14,839 nt of DNA from the NCBI GenBank assembly GCA_937884915.1, contig CALAAN010000392.1, forward strand, positions 1 through 14,839, in the 5' to 3' direction. The DNA comes from an uncultured Oscillibacter sp. (GTDB taxonomy: Bacteria; Bacillota; Clostridia; Oscillospirales; Oscillospiraceae). Numbering within the stretch: the first letter of the stretch is position 1; the number at the start of each line of letters is the position of its first letter. This document shows, in pieces, positions 8,784-14,254 of the stretch. Under the pieces are notes generated by a model that was not told the DNA's origin, searched no databases, and worked only from the letters and a program-made list of their open reading frames with translations. Both the position numbers and the translations under genes were made by a program.

Positions 8784-8979
8784 GAGTTTCCTCCTCGATT
8801 TTTGCCTGCAAATCCCACACCATGTCCGAATAGCAGTCATGGCACAAAATTGCGTGCTGGGGGCGTCCCTTAAAGCGGACCCGCGTATAATCGAGATACG
8901 TTTTGTAAAACAGCTTTTCTTTTGCTGCTACGTTTCTTCGGCATACGTCGCATACCCTTGTCGCAAAATATTCAGCCAT
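8764..8979 (-). CDS. Small putative zinc-binding protein (71 aa)
   Basis: 71 residues. Two Cys pairs, C10-x2-C13 ('CDVC') and C46-x2-C49 ('CHDC'), are spaced to coordinate one zinc ion in a ribbon or treble-clef-like fold. The segment between them is Lys/Arg/Tyr-rich. The start at 'MAEYFATRVC' is chosen because GAAGGAGG lies just upstream, rather than a longer in-frame ATG 11 codons earlier. It is the third consecutive small Cys-rich gene whose protein begins M-(A/S)-E-Y. Role unknown; nucleic-acid or protein binding is plausible. Confidence 0.72.
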   Translation of the reverse strand: MAEYFATRVCDVCRRNVAAKEKLFYKTYLDYTRVRFKGRPQHAILCHDCYSDMVWDLQAKIEEETHANDHN

Positions 8980-8981
8980 CG

Positions 8982-9227
8982 TTACCCCTCCTTCGGTTCG
9001 CCGTAGCTGCAAAATCCATCACAAGGCATAATAATATCATGCTTTTCACAAAGAATTATCATTTCGCTGTCTGCAAACTGGGTGCAGTATTTACAGTTCT
9101 TGCAGCGCGTCACGACCACGGCATCGACGGTTGGAGCATCCCTGATAGCCTCAATGGCCTCTCCGCACGGTGAGCATCTTTCTCGAATAGCTTTTACAGC
9201 GTCTTCTCTTGAGACGTATTCACTCAT
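8982..9227 (-). CDS. Small Cys-rich phage protein (81 aa)
   Basis: 81 residues starting MSEYVSREDAV. The 'SRE-x-A ... AIRDAPTVDAV' N-terminal helix followed by 'RCKNCKYC ... LCEKH ... CDGFCSYGE' is a pattern I know from many small Firmicute-phage proteins of unknown function. Cysteines at 18, 21, 42, 45, 48, 60, 69 and 73 suggest zinc binding. The start at 9227 is preferred over an ATG two codons earlier because its distance from GAGAGG is better. It overlaps the previous gene by 8 nt (ATGAGTGA). It is related to the next upstream protein by its N terminus and the 'PT(V/A)D(A/V)' motif, so the two look like diverged tandem duplicates. Confidence 0.75.
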   Translation of the reverse strand: MSEYVSREDAVKAIRERCSPCGEAIEAIRDAPTVDAVVVTRCKNCKYCTQFADSEMIILCEKHDIIMPCDGFCSYGEPKEG

Positions 9228-9537
9228 CTTCATCCCTCTCGTCCATTTTCGCACCGCAGTTGGGGCAGTACGGTTTTCGGTAAGTTCGCTCTCTGCCGCT
9301 GTCGCAGATAGCAACAACCTCATCACAGTTTGTGCAATACCAATCTCCACCTGCATCTTGCTCCCACCGCGCATGTATAACCGGCGCAACGTCAGCGGTG
9401 GGAAAGTCTTCGATGATGTCAATCGCGTCACCTGTCCCGCACGCACGGCATCTTACGCCGTGATAGCTGTTGCATCCCACGCAGTAAATCTCTTGAACAC
9501 GCTTGACGACGGCTTCGCGCTCAATGTATTCAGCCAT
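9220..9537 (-). CDS. Zinc-ribbon phage protein (105 aa)
   Basis: 105 residues starting MAEYIEREAVV. It contains two Cys sets: C19/C22 with C30/C33, and C68-x2-C71 ('CTNC') with C91-x2-C94 ('CPNCGAKM'), the latter a classical zinc ribbon. The 'DFPTADVAPVIHARWE' linker is typical of a widespread family in Clostridia phages with no assigned function. The start at 9537 fits GGGAGG at about 7 nt; an ATG two codons earlier is an alternative. An 8-nt overlap (ATGGCTGA) with the upstream gene mirrors the overlap at its own 3' end. Confidence 0.8.
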   Translation of the reverse strand: MAEYIEREAVVKRVQEIYCVGCNSYHGVRCRACGTGDAIDIIEDFPTADVAPVIHARWEQDAGGDWYCTNCDEVVAICDSGRERTYRKPYCPNCGAKMDERDEDE

Positions 9538-10012
9538 TGTCATCCCTCCCTTCGTTTAATGCTTTCTCCGCTTCCTCGCGGGTGAGGAATACGTTTTTCC
9601 CAAGGCAAAGATCAACGCGAAATGCTCCATGTGACATAGTGCTTTTAAGGCAAATATACAGGCCATTCCGGTTCATTTGGATTCGATGCACTCTGCACTC
9701 AGTGATGACAGTGCTATGTACCCAGTACACCGTATCGCCCACCTTGCACGGCAGCACCACCACTCGCCCGTCCTTGTCGGCCTCGGCCAGCTCCTTCACT
9801 CGGTCAAGGCCGCCGCATTCTCCAACGACCGTGCAAAGATAACTCCAGTCTTTTTTCAGCGTGTCCACTTCCTCCGGCGTCAGCCCCGTGTCCTCATATG
9901 CTTTCAGCCGCTCCCAGACTTTCCGCTGCGAACACGCGCCGTTATACGGGCACGGCAGCTCGCGGCATTGCGCGATGTCGCAGAAATTCCCCTCAAATGT
10001 CAGTCGTTCCAT
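9530..10012 (-). CDS. Conserved phage protein with N-terminal Cys cluster (160 aa)
   Basis: 160 residues. An N-terminal Cys cluster (C11, C16, C21, C27) may bind zinc. It is followed by 'YEDTGLTPEEV', a helical stretch, and the motif 'VVVLPCKVGDTVYWV' (about 83-98), which looks like a small beta-barrel segment. The end 'FLTREEAEKALNEGR' is a common tail in this family. I recognise the arrangement from many Firmicute phage and prophage genomes, always as hypothetical protein. The upstream site is GGACGGAGG just before the ATG; the start follows the upstream stop directly with no overlap. Function unknown. Confidence 0.8.
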   Translation of the reverse strand: MERLTFEGNFCDIAQCRELPCPYNGACSQRKVWERLKAYEDTGLTPEEVDTLKKDWSYLCTVVGECGGLDRVKELAEADKDGRVVVLPCKVGDTVYWVHSTVITECRVHRIQMNRNGLYICLKSTMSHGAFRVDLCLGKNVFLTREEAEKALNEGRDDNG

Positions 10013-10678
10013 TTATGCCTCCGTCCTTTCAATCACCCTCCGGATTACTTCACCGCCATAAGCATCCTTCGTCAACTCCAAAAACTCCGTCAGTGTCATC
10101 ATGCCACGCTCGAGGTCAACGCCGTGATCGCGGGCAAACTGCTTCCGCCCCATGTCGCACGAGCCGGTCAAGCGGTGATGCCAGTCGTAAAAATACTGCG
10201 TCGGATATGCTTTCTCTCGGTCTGTTTCGCGCAGAAACATGTCAATGCGCTCATCCTCTGCCATATCATCAAACAGCTTATCTCGCAGCGCTTCCATTGC
10301 CTCACGCAGCGTTTCACCATGCGCAAAAACGCCGTCCTGCGTGGCGATATAACACGGGGTAATTGTCAAATCGCTGTTCAAGATTGCCCCGTGCGCGGCG
10401 TTGCCGCGCACGGAACGAATCAGCGTGTTTACGCCGTCGACTCGATAAACCGGTTCTCCATTGAAGCTTTTAATGCCGGAGCCGGAGTCGTCGCCGGAGC
10501 CGTAGCCGTCGCCGTCGCCGTAGCCGTCGCCGGAGCCGTAGCCGGAGCCGTAGCCGTAGCCGGAGCCGTCGCCGTCGCCGTAGCCGTCGCCGGAGCCGTA
10601 GCCGGAGCCGTAGCCGTCGCCGGAGCCGGAGCCGGAGCTTTCCTCGAGAAATGCTTTGATCTTCTCGTTAAGCGTCAT
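10013..10678 (-). CDS. Phage protein with a Gly-Tyr/Gly-Ser/Gly-Asp repeat tract (221 aa)
   Basis: 221 residues. A short helix (MTLNEKIKAFLEE) is followed by about 55 residues (14-68) built almost only of Gly alternating with Ser, Asp or Tyr. A folded-looking C-terminal domain of about 150 residues follows ('NTLIRSVRGNAAHGAIL', 'DGVFAHGETLREAM', 'YDWHHRLTGSCDMGRKQF', 'MTLTEFLELT'). I recognise the C-terminal domain as a widespread phage protein of unknown function. The start at 10678 is chosen because AAGGAG lies upstream and it overlaps the previous stop by ATGA; the frame remains open further upstream, but that part is a shadow of the previous gene. The repeat tract is a flexible, Tyr-containing linker and is length-unstable at DNA level. 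Confidence 0.8.
   Translation of the reverse strand: MTLNEKIKAFLEESSGSGSGDGYGSGYGSGDGYGDGDGSGYGYGSGYGSGDGYGDGDGYGSGDDSGSGIKSFNGEPVYRVDGVNTLIRSVRGNAAHGAILNSDLTITPCYIATQDGVFAHGETLREAMEALRDKLFDDMAEDERIDMFLRETDREKAYPTQYFYDWHHRLTGSCDMGRKQFARDHGVDLERGMMTLTEFLELTKDAYGGEVIRRVIERTEA
10504..10557 (-). repeat. 54-bp perfect direct repeat, copy A
   Basis: Identical base for base to 10564-10617, exactly 60 bp away, inside the Gly-rich tract. The 60-bp period equals 20 codons (ten hexamers). Confidence 0.9.
10564..10617 (-). repeat. 54-bp perfect direct repeat, copy B
   Basis: Second copy of the 60-bp-period repeat. Absence of any synonymous difference between copies indicates recent duplication or ongoing homogenisation. 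Confidence 0.9.
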
Positions 10679-10965
10679 CTCTTCCACTCCTTCACGGCGC
10701 GAAGCGATGCAGATGCCTCGTCCGTACAAGGGATAACCTGAATCGCCCCCAATACGGTCATTTCCGGCACGGTCACGGTAAAGCGGCAGTTTCCCGGAGC
10801 TTTTGTGCCGTCTTGCGCCAGCTGCTCCACAGCACACGCACCATCCCAGCTCCACAGCTTACGAGCCTCGGTCATGGTGACCTCGGAACCGTTGCGCTCC
10901 TTGATCTTACCAAAGAAAACGCCTGCGCGGTCACAGCGAACGATGTAGTCCTGATTGGTGTTCAT
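10675..10965 (-). CDS. DUF6948-like phage protein (96 aa)
   Basis: 96 residues. The pattern 'RAGVFFGKI ... NGSEVTMTEARKLWSWDGA ... QLAQDGTKAPGNCRF ... IQVIPCTDEA' matches my memory of the phage family DUF6948, a small domain of unknown function that usually contains 'ARR-(I/L)-W-x-W-x-GA'. The start has a strong AGGAGG site. A 23-nt gap separates it from the upstream gene; it is one of the few places in this operon without overlap, but I see no convincing promoter in it. It overlaps the repeat-tract gene by ATGA. Confidence 0.75.
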   Translation of the reverse strand: MNTNQDYIVRCDRAGVFFGKIKERNGSEVTMTEARKLWSWDGACAVEQLAQDGTKAPGNCRFTVTVPEMTVLGAIQVIPCTDEASASLRAVKEWKR

Positions 10966-10988
10966 GATAAAATTCCTCCTGATTTTTG

Positions 10989-11174
10989 TTAAAACTTAAA
11001 GCTCTCTCTGAGCTTTTTCCCGTTGATCTGCGCCTCCGCCGTAAAGTAGCGGTGCGCCTCGTTGATGTAGACGACCTTGCCATGTGCAGTCGTCTCTTTC
11101 GTGGTCACGCTCATAATGCCGTTGCTGCCCTCAAACGCGGCAGGCTTCCAGCTAAATGGTTCGCCGATGTACAT
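10989..11174 (-). CDS. Small phage protein (61 aa)
   Basis: 61 residues starting MYIGEPFSWKPAAFEG. The mix of short strands with 'GKVVYINEAHRYFTAEA' and the end 'KKLRESFKF' is typical of small phage proteins I have seen next to methyltransferase or DUF genes; no function is known. The start at 11174 has the site GGGGAG and overlaps the stop of the methyltransferase gene by ATGA, so a longer frame starting inside the methyltransferase gene is rejected. Probably a small beta-barrel or beta-sandwich protein. Confidence 0.65.
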   Translation of the reverse strand: MYIGEPFSWKPAAFEGSNGIMSVTTKETTAHGKVVYINEAHRYFTAEAQINGKKLRESFKF

Positions 11175-11176
11175 GC

Positions 11177-12649
11177 TCAATTCTCCCCAAATCTCAATTT
11201 TGTCACGGCAATAGGAAACTCTTCGATCTCGCTCGCCCAGCGCGCCGTGCCTTTTCCGTTGCACCGCTCGAACACCAGCGGAAAGCCGCCGATGCCGTCA
11301 AACAGGCTCCCCATCGTAACAGGACGCAAATATTGCGCGCTGATCCGCTTTGCCAGAAATGACCAGAACGGCAGCGCGATCGAGTTGCCGCAGGCCTTAT
11401 AGCGCGGGCTATCCGCGTCCTTATGGAGTTTCCCCTTGCTGTCGCGCCACTCGCCGATGTCCGTCCACCCGTCCGGATAGCCTTGCAGCCGCTCGCATTC
11501 CAGCGGCGTGAGACGGCGCACGATCGTCCCCGTACGGACGGTATTTTGCAGATTCAGGCTCTGCCCGCCGCTCTCTTTGGCTTGCAATGCCCCGTTGATC
11601 TCGCCGCCCTCGGTGAAATTACGGCAGTCAACGCTGCTGACCACTAAATCGGTGCTGTCCTTGTAGTCGCGCTGCTTGCAGCTGCTCGCGGTATCGCCCT
11701 CGCGGTAATCGCCGAAGCCCTGCATCTGATAGCAGACCGCTGGAACCTCGCCGAAGGTGTGCAGCGCAGGACACGGCTTGTCCGGTCCGACGGTGCTGCG
11801 GTTGTCCGGTGATGTGATCTGCGCCCGGTCAAACGCCAAAACTGACGGACATTGATTCAGCCCGCTTGATACCGCGCCCAGCGTCGGCGCGCATTCCTCG
11901 GCATAGCCGATGCCGTTAGCCTTTGCGCCCTGCCCCGCCTTGAAGGCTGCGCAAAATACTCCGCACGACGCTTGCCCTCTGCCGCTGCCGGCCGAAATGC
12001 ACATTGCCTTTTCTTTGCTCGTAATGGGGTCTTGCGTCAGATGAATCGCGACTGCGCTATCAGCGCCCGCTTCAGAATCTCCGGTAGCTTCTTTCCCCGC
12101 CGCTCCGCGCGGCGTAGGATACCCAGGCACGCTTTTCCGCTCAAACGATATTTCTCCTGCGGTGTCTCCTCCAAAATCTGCGACAATCGAGATTCGACGG
12201 CGGCGTTGGGGGACTCCCCAGTGTTGCGCGTCATGCACTCGCCAAGCCACGCTCCATCGTCCGCCCACGCAGTCGTGGTAGCCCCCCCAGGTCGGCCATC
12301 CCTTTTCAGGCACTTCAATATTGGGGGCTTCCGGCTCGACGATGCGGATGATCTCTTCGAGGACCGCCGCGAAGTCTCGCCCTTTGTTGCTGCTGAATGC
12401 GCCTGGTACGTTTTCCCAGACCATATACCGAGGTCTGACCATGTCACCTGACCGCCCACCTGCTCGGTCATGCTCTCTCATCTCCTTTACGATGCGAATC
12501 TGATCCATGAAAAGCCCGCTGCGTGCGCCCGCAAGCCCCGCGCGCTTTCCCGCGACGCTCAAGTCCTGACACGGTGAGCCACCCGTGATGACGTCCACCG
12601 GCTCGATCTCCGCGCCGTTGATCTTCGTGATATTGCCGAGGTGTTTCAT
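11177..12649 (-). CDS. DNA (cytosine-5) methyltransferase with circularly permuted motif order
   Basis: 490 residues; transfers a methyl group from SAM to C5 of cytosine in DNA. Motif IV is 'GGSPCQDLS' with catalytic Cys27; motif VI is 'WENV' (79-81); motif VIII is 'QRRRR' (148-152). The variable region that should hold the target-recognition domain spans about 175-370. Motif IX is 'RRLTPLECERLQGYP' (378-391) and motif X 'ACGNSIA' (419-425). Unusually, the SAM-binding motif I 'SLFDGIGGF' (448-456) and motif II ('ASEIEEFP', 472-479) come last, and the protein starts just before motif III ('GNITKING'). Joining the C terminus to the N terminus would recreate the usual order. The ribosome binding site GAGGGGAG comes from the preceding 33-codon ORF. 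No restriction nuclease is visible nearby, so it is probably a solitary anti-restriction methyltransferase. The target sequence cannot be read from sequence alone. Confidence 0.92.
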   Translation of the reverse strand: MKHLGNITKINGAEIEPVDVITGGSPCQDLSVAGKRAGLAGARSGLFMDQIRIVKEMREHDRAGGRSGDMVRPRYMVWENVPGAFSSNKGRDFAAVLEEIIRIVEPEAPNIEVPEKGWPTWGGYHDCVGGRWSVAWRVHDAQHWGVPQRRRRISIVADFGGDTAGEISFERKSVPGYPTPRGAAGKEATGDSEAGADSAVAIHLTQDPITSKEKAMCISAGSGRGQASCGVFCAAFKAGQGAKANGIGYAEECAPTLGAVSSGLNQCPSVLAFDRAQITSPDNRSTVGPDKPCPALHTFGEVPAVCYQMQGFGDYREGDTASSCKQRDYKDSTDLVVSSVDCRNFTEGGEINGALQAKESGGQSLNLQNTVRTGTIVRRLTPLECERLQGYPDGWTDIGEWRDSKGKLHKDADSPRYKACGNSIALPFWSFLAKRISAQYLRPVTMGSLFDGIGGFPLVFERCNGKGTARWASEIEEFPIAVTKLRFGEN

Positions 12650-12747
12650 CTTCTCCCCTCACATTCCCCGAACAGCTCCCTAAACGTCATCCCCGTCAGC
12701 TCCTTCGCCGCGCTCTGTGAGATCGGCTGATTCCCATAACCGGTCAT
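12646..12747 (-). pseudogene. 33-codon ORF: C-terminal stub of an HTH protein, coupled to the C5 methyltransferase gene
   Basis: The reading frame ATG to TGA encodes 33 residues. Its last 18, 'LTGMTFRELFGECEGRR' plus the preceding Glu, are nearly identical to the C terminus of the intact HTH-like protein at 14009-14254. The first ~15 residues (MTGYGNQPISQSAAK) are unrelated. It overlaps the upstream methyltransferase stop (ATGA, 12744-12747) and the downstream methyltransferase start (ATGA, 12646-12649). It therefore bridges the two genes perfectly and supplies the downstream ribosome binding site. I read it as a deletion remnant kept for translational coupling; an expressed micropeptide is also possible. 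Confidence 0.6.
12647..12698 (-). repeat. Duplicated HTH-tail / methyltransferase-leader sequence, copy 1
   Basis: By my hand alignment, 46 of 52 bases match 14010-14061. The shared segment holds the end of the HTH reading frame, the site GAGGGGAG and the start codon of the following gene. Similarity stops abruptly at 12698. Confidence 0.8.
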
Positions 12748-13283
12748 TTGCGCTCTCCCAACTTCATAAAGCAGCCCCAAAAGGTCTGGCTTTTCTTACC
12801 GCTGTGATGACCGAAAAGCGGCTTCTGCCCGATGGCATCCCATACTTTGGCCGCGGGTATCTGTGTCTCCGCCCACTTGAAAATCAGCACACCGTCCGGT
12901 TTCAGCACGCGCATGCACTCGCGGAATCCATCGTGCAGCATCTTCGGCCAGCCCTCGCCGAGCTTCCCGTATTTCTTCCGCATCCATGCGTTTTCTCCAA
13001 CACGGCGCAAATGTGGCGGGTCAAAGACGATGAGTGCGAATGTATTATCCGGGAACGGTAAATTCGTAAAATCGCACTGAATATCCGGATGAATGATGCA
13101 CTTGCGCTCGGAATCGCGGTTGGTGCTTGTCCACACCGCAGAACACTCCTCGTCGCGGACGTCGCAATAGACCACGGCCGGGTGTTGCTTATTAAACCAG
13201 ATCGTCCGAGATCCGCATGTTACGTCAAGAATTTTCTTCGCCCCGTTCCCGCCCATGATCTGGCTCGCCTGAATGCTATTCAT
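12744..13283 (-). CDS. Class I SAM-dependent methyltransferase (DPPH type), probable DNA modification enzyme
   Basis: 179 residues. SAM-binding motif I is 'ILDVTCGSRTIWF' (18-30), the acidic residue after strand 2 is in 'VYCDVRD' (38-44), and the catalytic motif IV is 'VFDPPHL' (86-92). 'MRVLKPDGVLIFKWAE' (124-139) is the typical beta-5 region of class I methyltransferases. DPPH resembles the DPPY of amino-methyltransferases (N6-adenine or N4-cytosine), but the protein is short and has no obvious DNA target-recognition domain, so the substrate is uncertain. The start at 13283 is set by GGAGGAGG six bases upstream, in preference to an ATG six codons earlier. The protein is of a type I often see in Firmicute phages. 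Confidence 0.82.
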   Translation of the reverse strand: MNSIQASQIMGGNGAKKILDVTCGSRTIWFNKQHPAVVYCDVRDEECSAVWTSTNRDSERKCIIHPDIQCDFTNLPFPDNTFALIVFDPPHLRRVGENAWMRKKYGKLGEGWPKMLHDGFRECMRVLKPDGVLIFKWAETQIPAAKVWDAIGQKPLFGHHSGKKSQTFWGCFMKLGERK

Positions 13284-13344
13284 CGCGCACCTCCTCCACA
13301 CAACACCACTTCGGGCGGATGCTGATTAAAACTGCTTTGCTCAT
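13276..13344 (-). pseudogene. 22-codon ORF: N-terminal stub of an ASCH-domain protein
   Basis: The frame starts with an ATGA overlap on the upstream methyltransferase-type gene (13341-13344). It encodes MSKAVLISIRPKWC, which matches the opening of phage ASCH-domain proteins as I know them (K-A-V-L-(I/L)-S-I-(K/R)-P-K-W-C). The frame then switches to CVEEVRDE and stops at 13276. The expected remainder of an ASCH domain (a 'SGEKT-x-E-(V/L)-R' motif and ~100 residues) is absent. The post-junction bases contain the ribosome binding site (GGAGGAGG) of the downstream methyltransferase. Best read as a deletion remnant retained as a coupling leader. Confidence 0.55.
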
Positions 13345-14012
13345 GCGGTTCCCTCCAATCCGCCCCATTGCTCCGCCATAGCTTTGGCGATGCCGGGGAA
13401 AGTCTTCGCGCGGTTTTTTGCGCGGTCCGTAGTAAACATACCTCTGTGCTGAATCCCGTGCTTATGGCTATAGCTTCCGCTGGGGCACCATGTGGCAACT
13501 GGCTCAACAACATTTGTTGGGACTAGCGGTGGAAGGTTCTTCAGCCACAAGCATGTCTTTTTGGTGTACGGGTGTCCAAATTGAAACGGCTGGATAATTT
13601 GCGAGTATTCCGGCATTACAAAGACCTTACTCGGCACAGGATTTTCGACCGCCACAAGCGGAATATCCGACCGCCAAAATTCCATGAAGAAATCGCGCGC
13701 TTTTATTCCAAGCATTACTCTTTCCGCCTGTAGATGGTGATCTTTCCATAAATGTCGCGCCCCAGCATTGCTGAGGTAAGTGCATGGCGGGTGTGCGATC
13801 AGCAAATCCCAATCAACAATATGCGTTTCTCCGTCCATCGTGGTGATAACTCCAATCGGCCTATTGACGACCTCCACAGCGTCACCGAGGATATGCCACT
13901 CAGGATGTCCGCCAGACGGCTCTTGAATGTCACAGGAATAAGCCTCATGTCCCAATGCGCGGAACGCCTTGCAGACTTCCTGCGATTCCTCGCAGGCAAC
14001 TAATACTTTCAT
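13341..14012 (-). CDS. Small C5-methyltransferase-like protein (PPC / ENP motifs)
   Basis: 223 residues. The N-terminal 'MKVLVACEESQEVCKAFRALGHEAYSCDI' occupies the place of a Rossmann-like motif I/II. 'WDLLIAHPPCTYLSN' (68-82, Cys77) corresponds to the PPC catalytic motif of cytosine-C5 methyltransferases, and 'VAVENPVPS' (120-128) to their ENV motif. 'KKTCLWLKNLPPL' and 'DRAKNRAKTFPGIAKAMAEQW' are typical of a phage family usually annotated as DNA methyltransferase-like. No target-recognition domain fits in this length, so it could modify a nucleotide or act without sequence specificity; activity is unproven. The start at 14012 is chosen because of GAGGGGAG and the ATGA overlap with the HTH gene; another ATG lies five codons upstream. 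Confidence 0.8.
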   Translation of the reverse strand: MKVLVACEESQEVCKAFRALGHEAYSCDIQEPSGGHPEWHILGDAVEVVNRPIGVITTMDGETHIVDWDLLIAHPPCTYLSNAGARHLWKDHHLQAERVMLGIKARDFFMEFWRSDIPLVAVENPVPSKVFVMPEYSQIIQPFQFGHPYTKKTCLWLKNLPPLVPTNVVEPVATWCPSGSYSHKHGIQHRGMFTTDRAKNRAKTFPGIAKAMAEQWGGLEGTA

Positions 14013-14254
14013 CTTCTCCCCTCGCATTCTCCGAACATCTCACGGAACGTCATCCCCGTCAAATCTTCCAGTGCCAACAGCAGCCGCACCGTCGTATCCC
14101 TGTCGCCGCGCGTCCACGCTGACACCGTAAACTGAGACGTGCCGAGCGATTGCGCCAACGTGGTCTGGTTGTAATTCTCTGCCTCAAGGCTCTCCTTGAG
14201 CGCCGGATAAACGCAGAACTCAAACGGCGTTTTCGGTCTCATGATCCTACTCAT
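14009..14254 (-). CDS. Short HTH-like DNA-binding protein (81 aa)
   Basis: 81 residues. The core 'NQTTLAQSLGTSQFTVSAWTRGDRD' (29-53) has the spacing of a helix-turn-helix of XRE type (TLAQSLGTS as helix 2, QFTVSAWTRG as recognition helix). It ends in the distinctive tail 'LTGMTFREMFGECEGRR'. It is a clear paralogue of the next upstream gene (common framework YP-x-LK-x-(S/A)L ... TG-(L/M)-TF-(R/E)-E). Start 14254 has GGGGAGG and the ATGA overlap; an ATG four codons later is possible. Probably a small regulator or accessory DNA-binding protein; no operator is visible. Confidence 0.75.
   Translation of the reverse strand: MSRIMRPKTPFEFCVYPALKESLEAENYNQTTLAQSLGTSQFTVSAWTRGDRDTTVRLLLALEDLTGMTFREMFGECEGRR
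14010..14061 (-). repeat. Duplicated HTH-tail / methyltransferase-leader sequence, copy 2
   Basis: Parent-like copy inside an intact HTH gene; 46 of 52 bases match 12647-12698. In both copies the sequence is directly followed by a methyltransferase-type gene starting ATGAAA. Confidence 0.8.

Larger units (their letters stand above)
10475..10639 (-). repeat. Hexanucleotide coding repeat tract (GGC followed by GAC, TCC or TAC)
   Basis: About 165 bp made almost wholly of 6-bp units that encode Gly plus Asp, Ser or Tyr. On the + strand it reads GCC followed by GTC, GGA or GTA. Frame and unit length are preserved throughout, so expansion or contraction by whole units would not break the protein. 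Confidence 0.9.

Noticed and set aside
9228..9446. Upstream extension of the 81-residue Cys-rich gene to a 154-codon frame
   Set aside because: The extra 73 codons overlap the neighbouring zinc-ribbon gene almost completely; the internal ATG at 9227 has a ribosome binding site and gives the family's usual N terminus.
10475..10639. CRISPR array or diversity-generating-retroelement variable region
   Set aside because: Units are 6 bp with no spacers, variation is confined to whole codon choices, and no reverse transcriptase or template repeat is seen.
9677..10741. A 354-codon + strand frame with a long Val-Ala-Gly repeat
   Set aside because: It is antisense to three coupled genes with good ribosome binding sites; its repeat is only the complement of the Gly-rich hexanucleotide tract.
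10966..10988. Possible internal promoter in the 23-nt gap before the DUF6948-like gene
   Set aside because: The gap holds little beyond the Shine-Dalgarno sequence; no -35/-10 pair could be made out.
11269..11314. Separate small gene for the motif I segment starting at the internal ATG (residue 446) of the C5 methyltransferase
   Set aside because: There is no ribosome binding site before that ATG and the frame is continuous with motif X, so a single permuted protein is the simpler reading.
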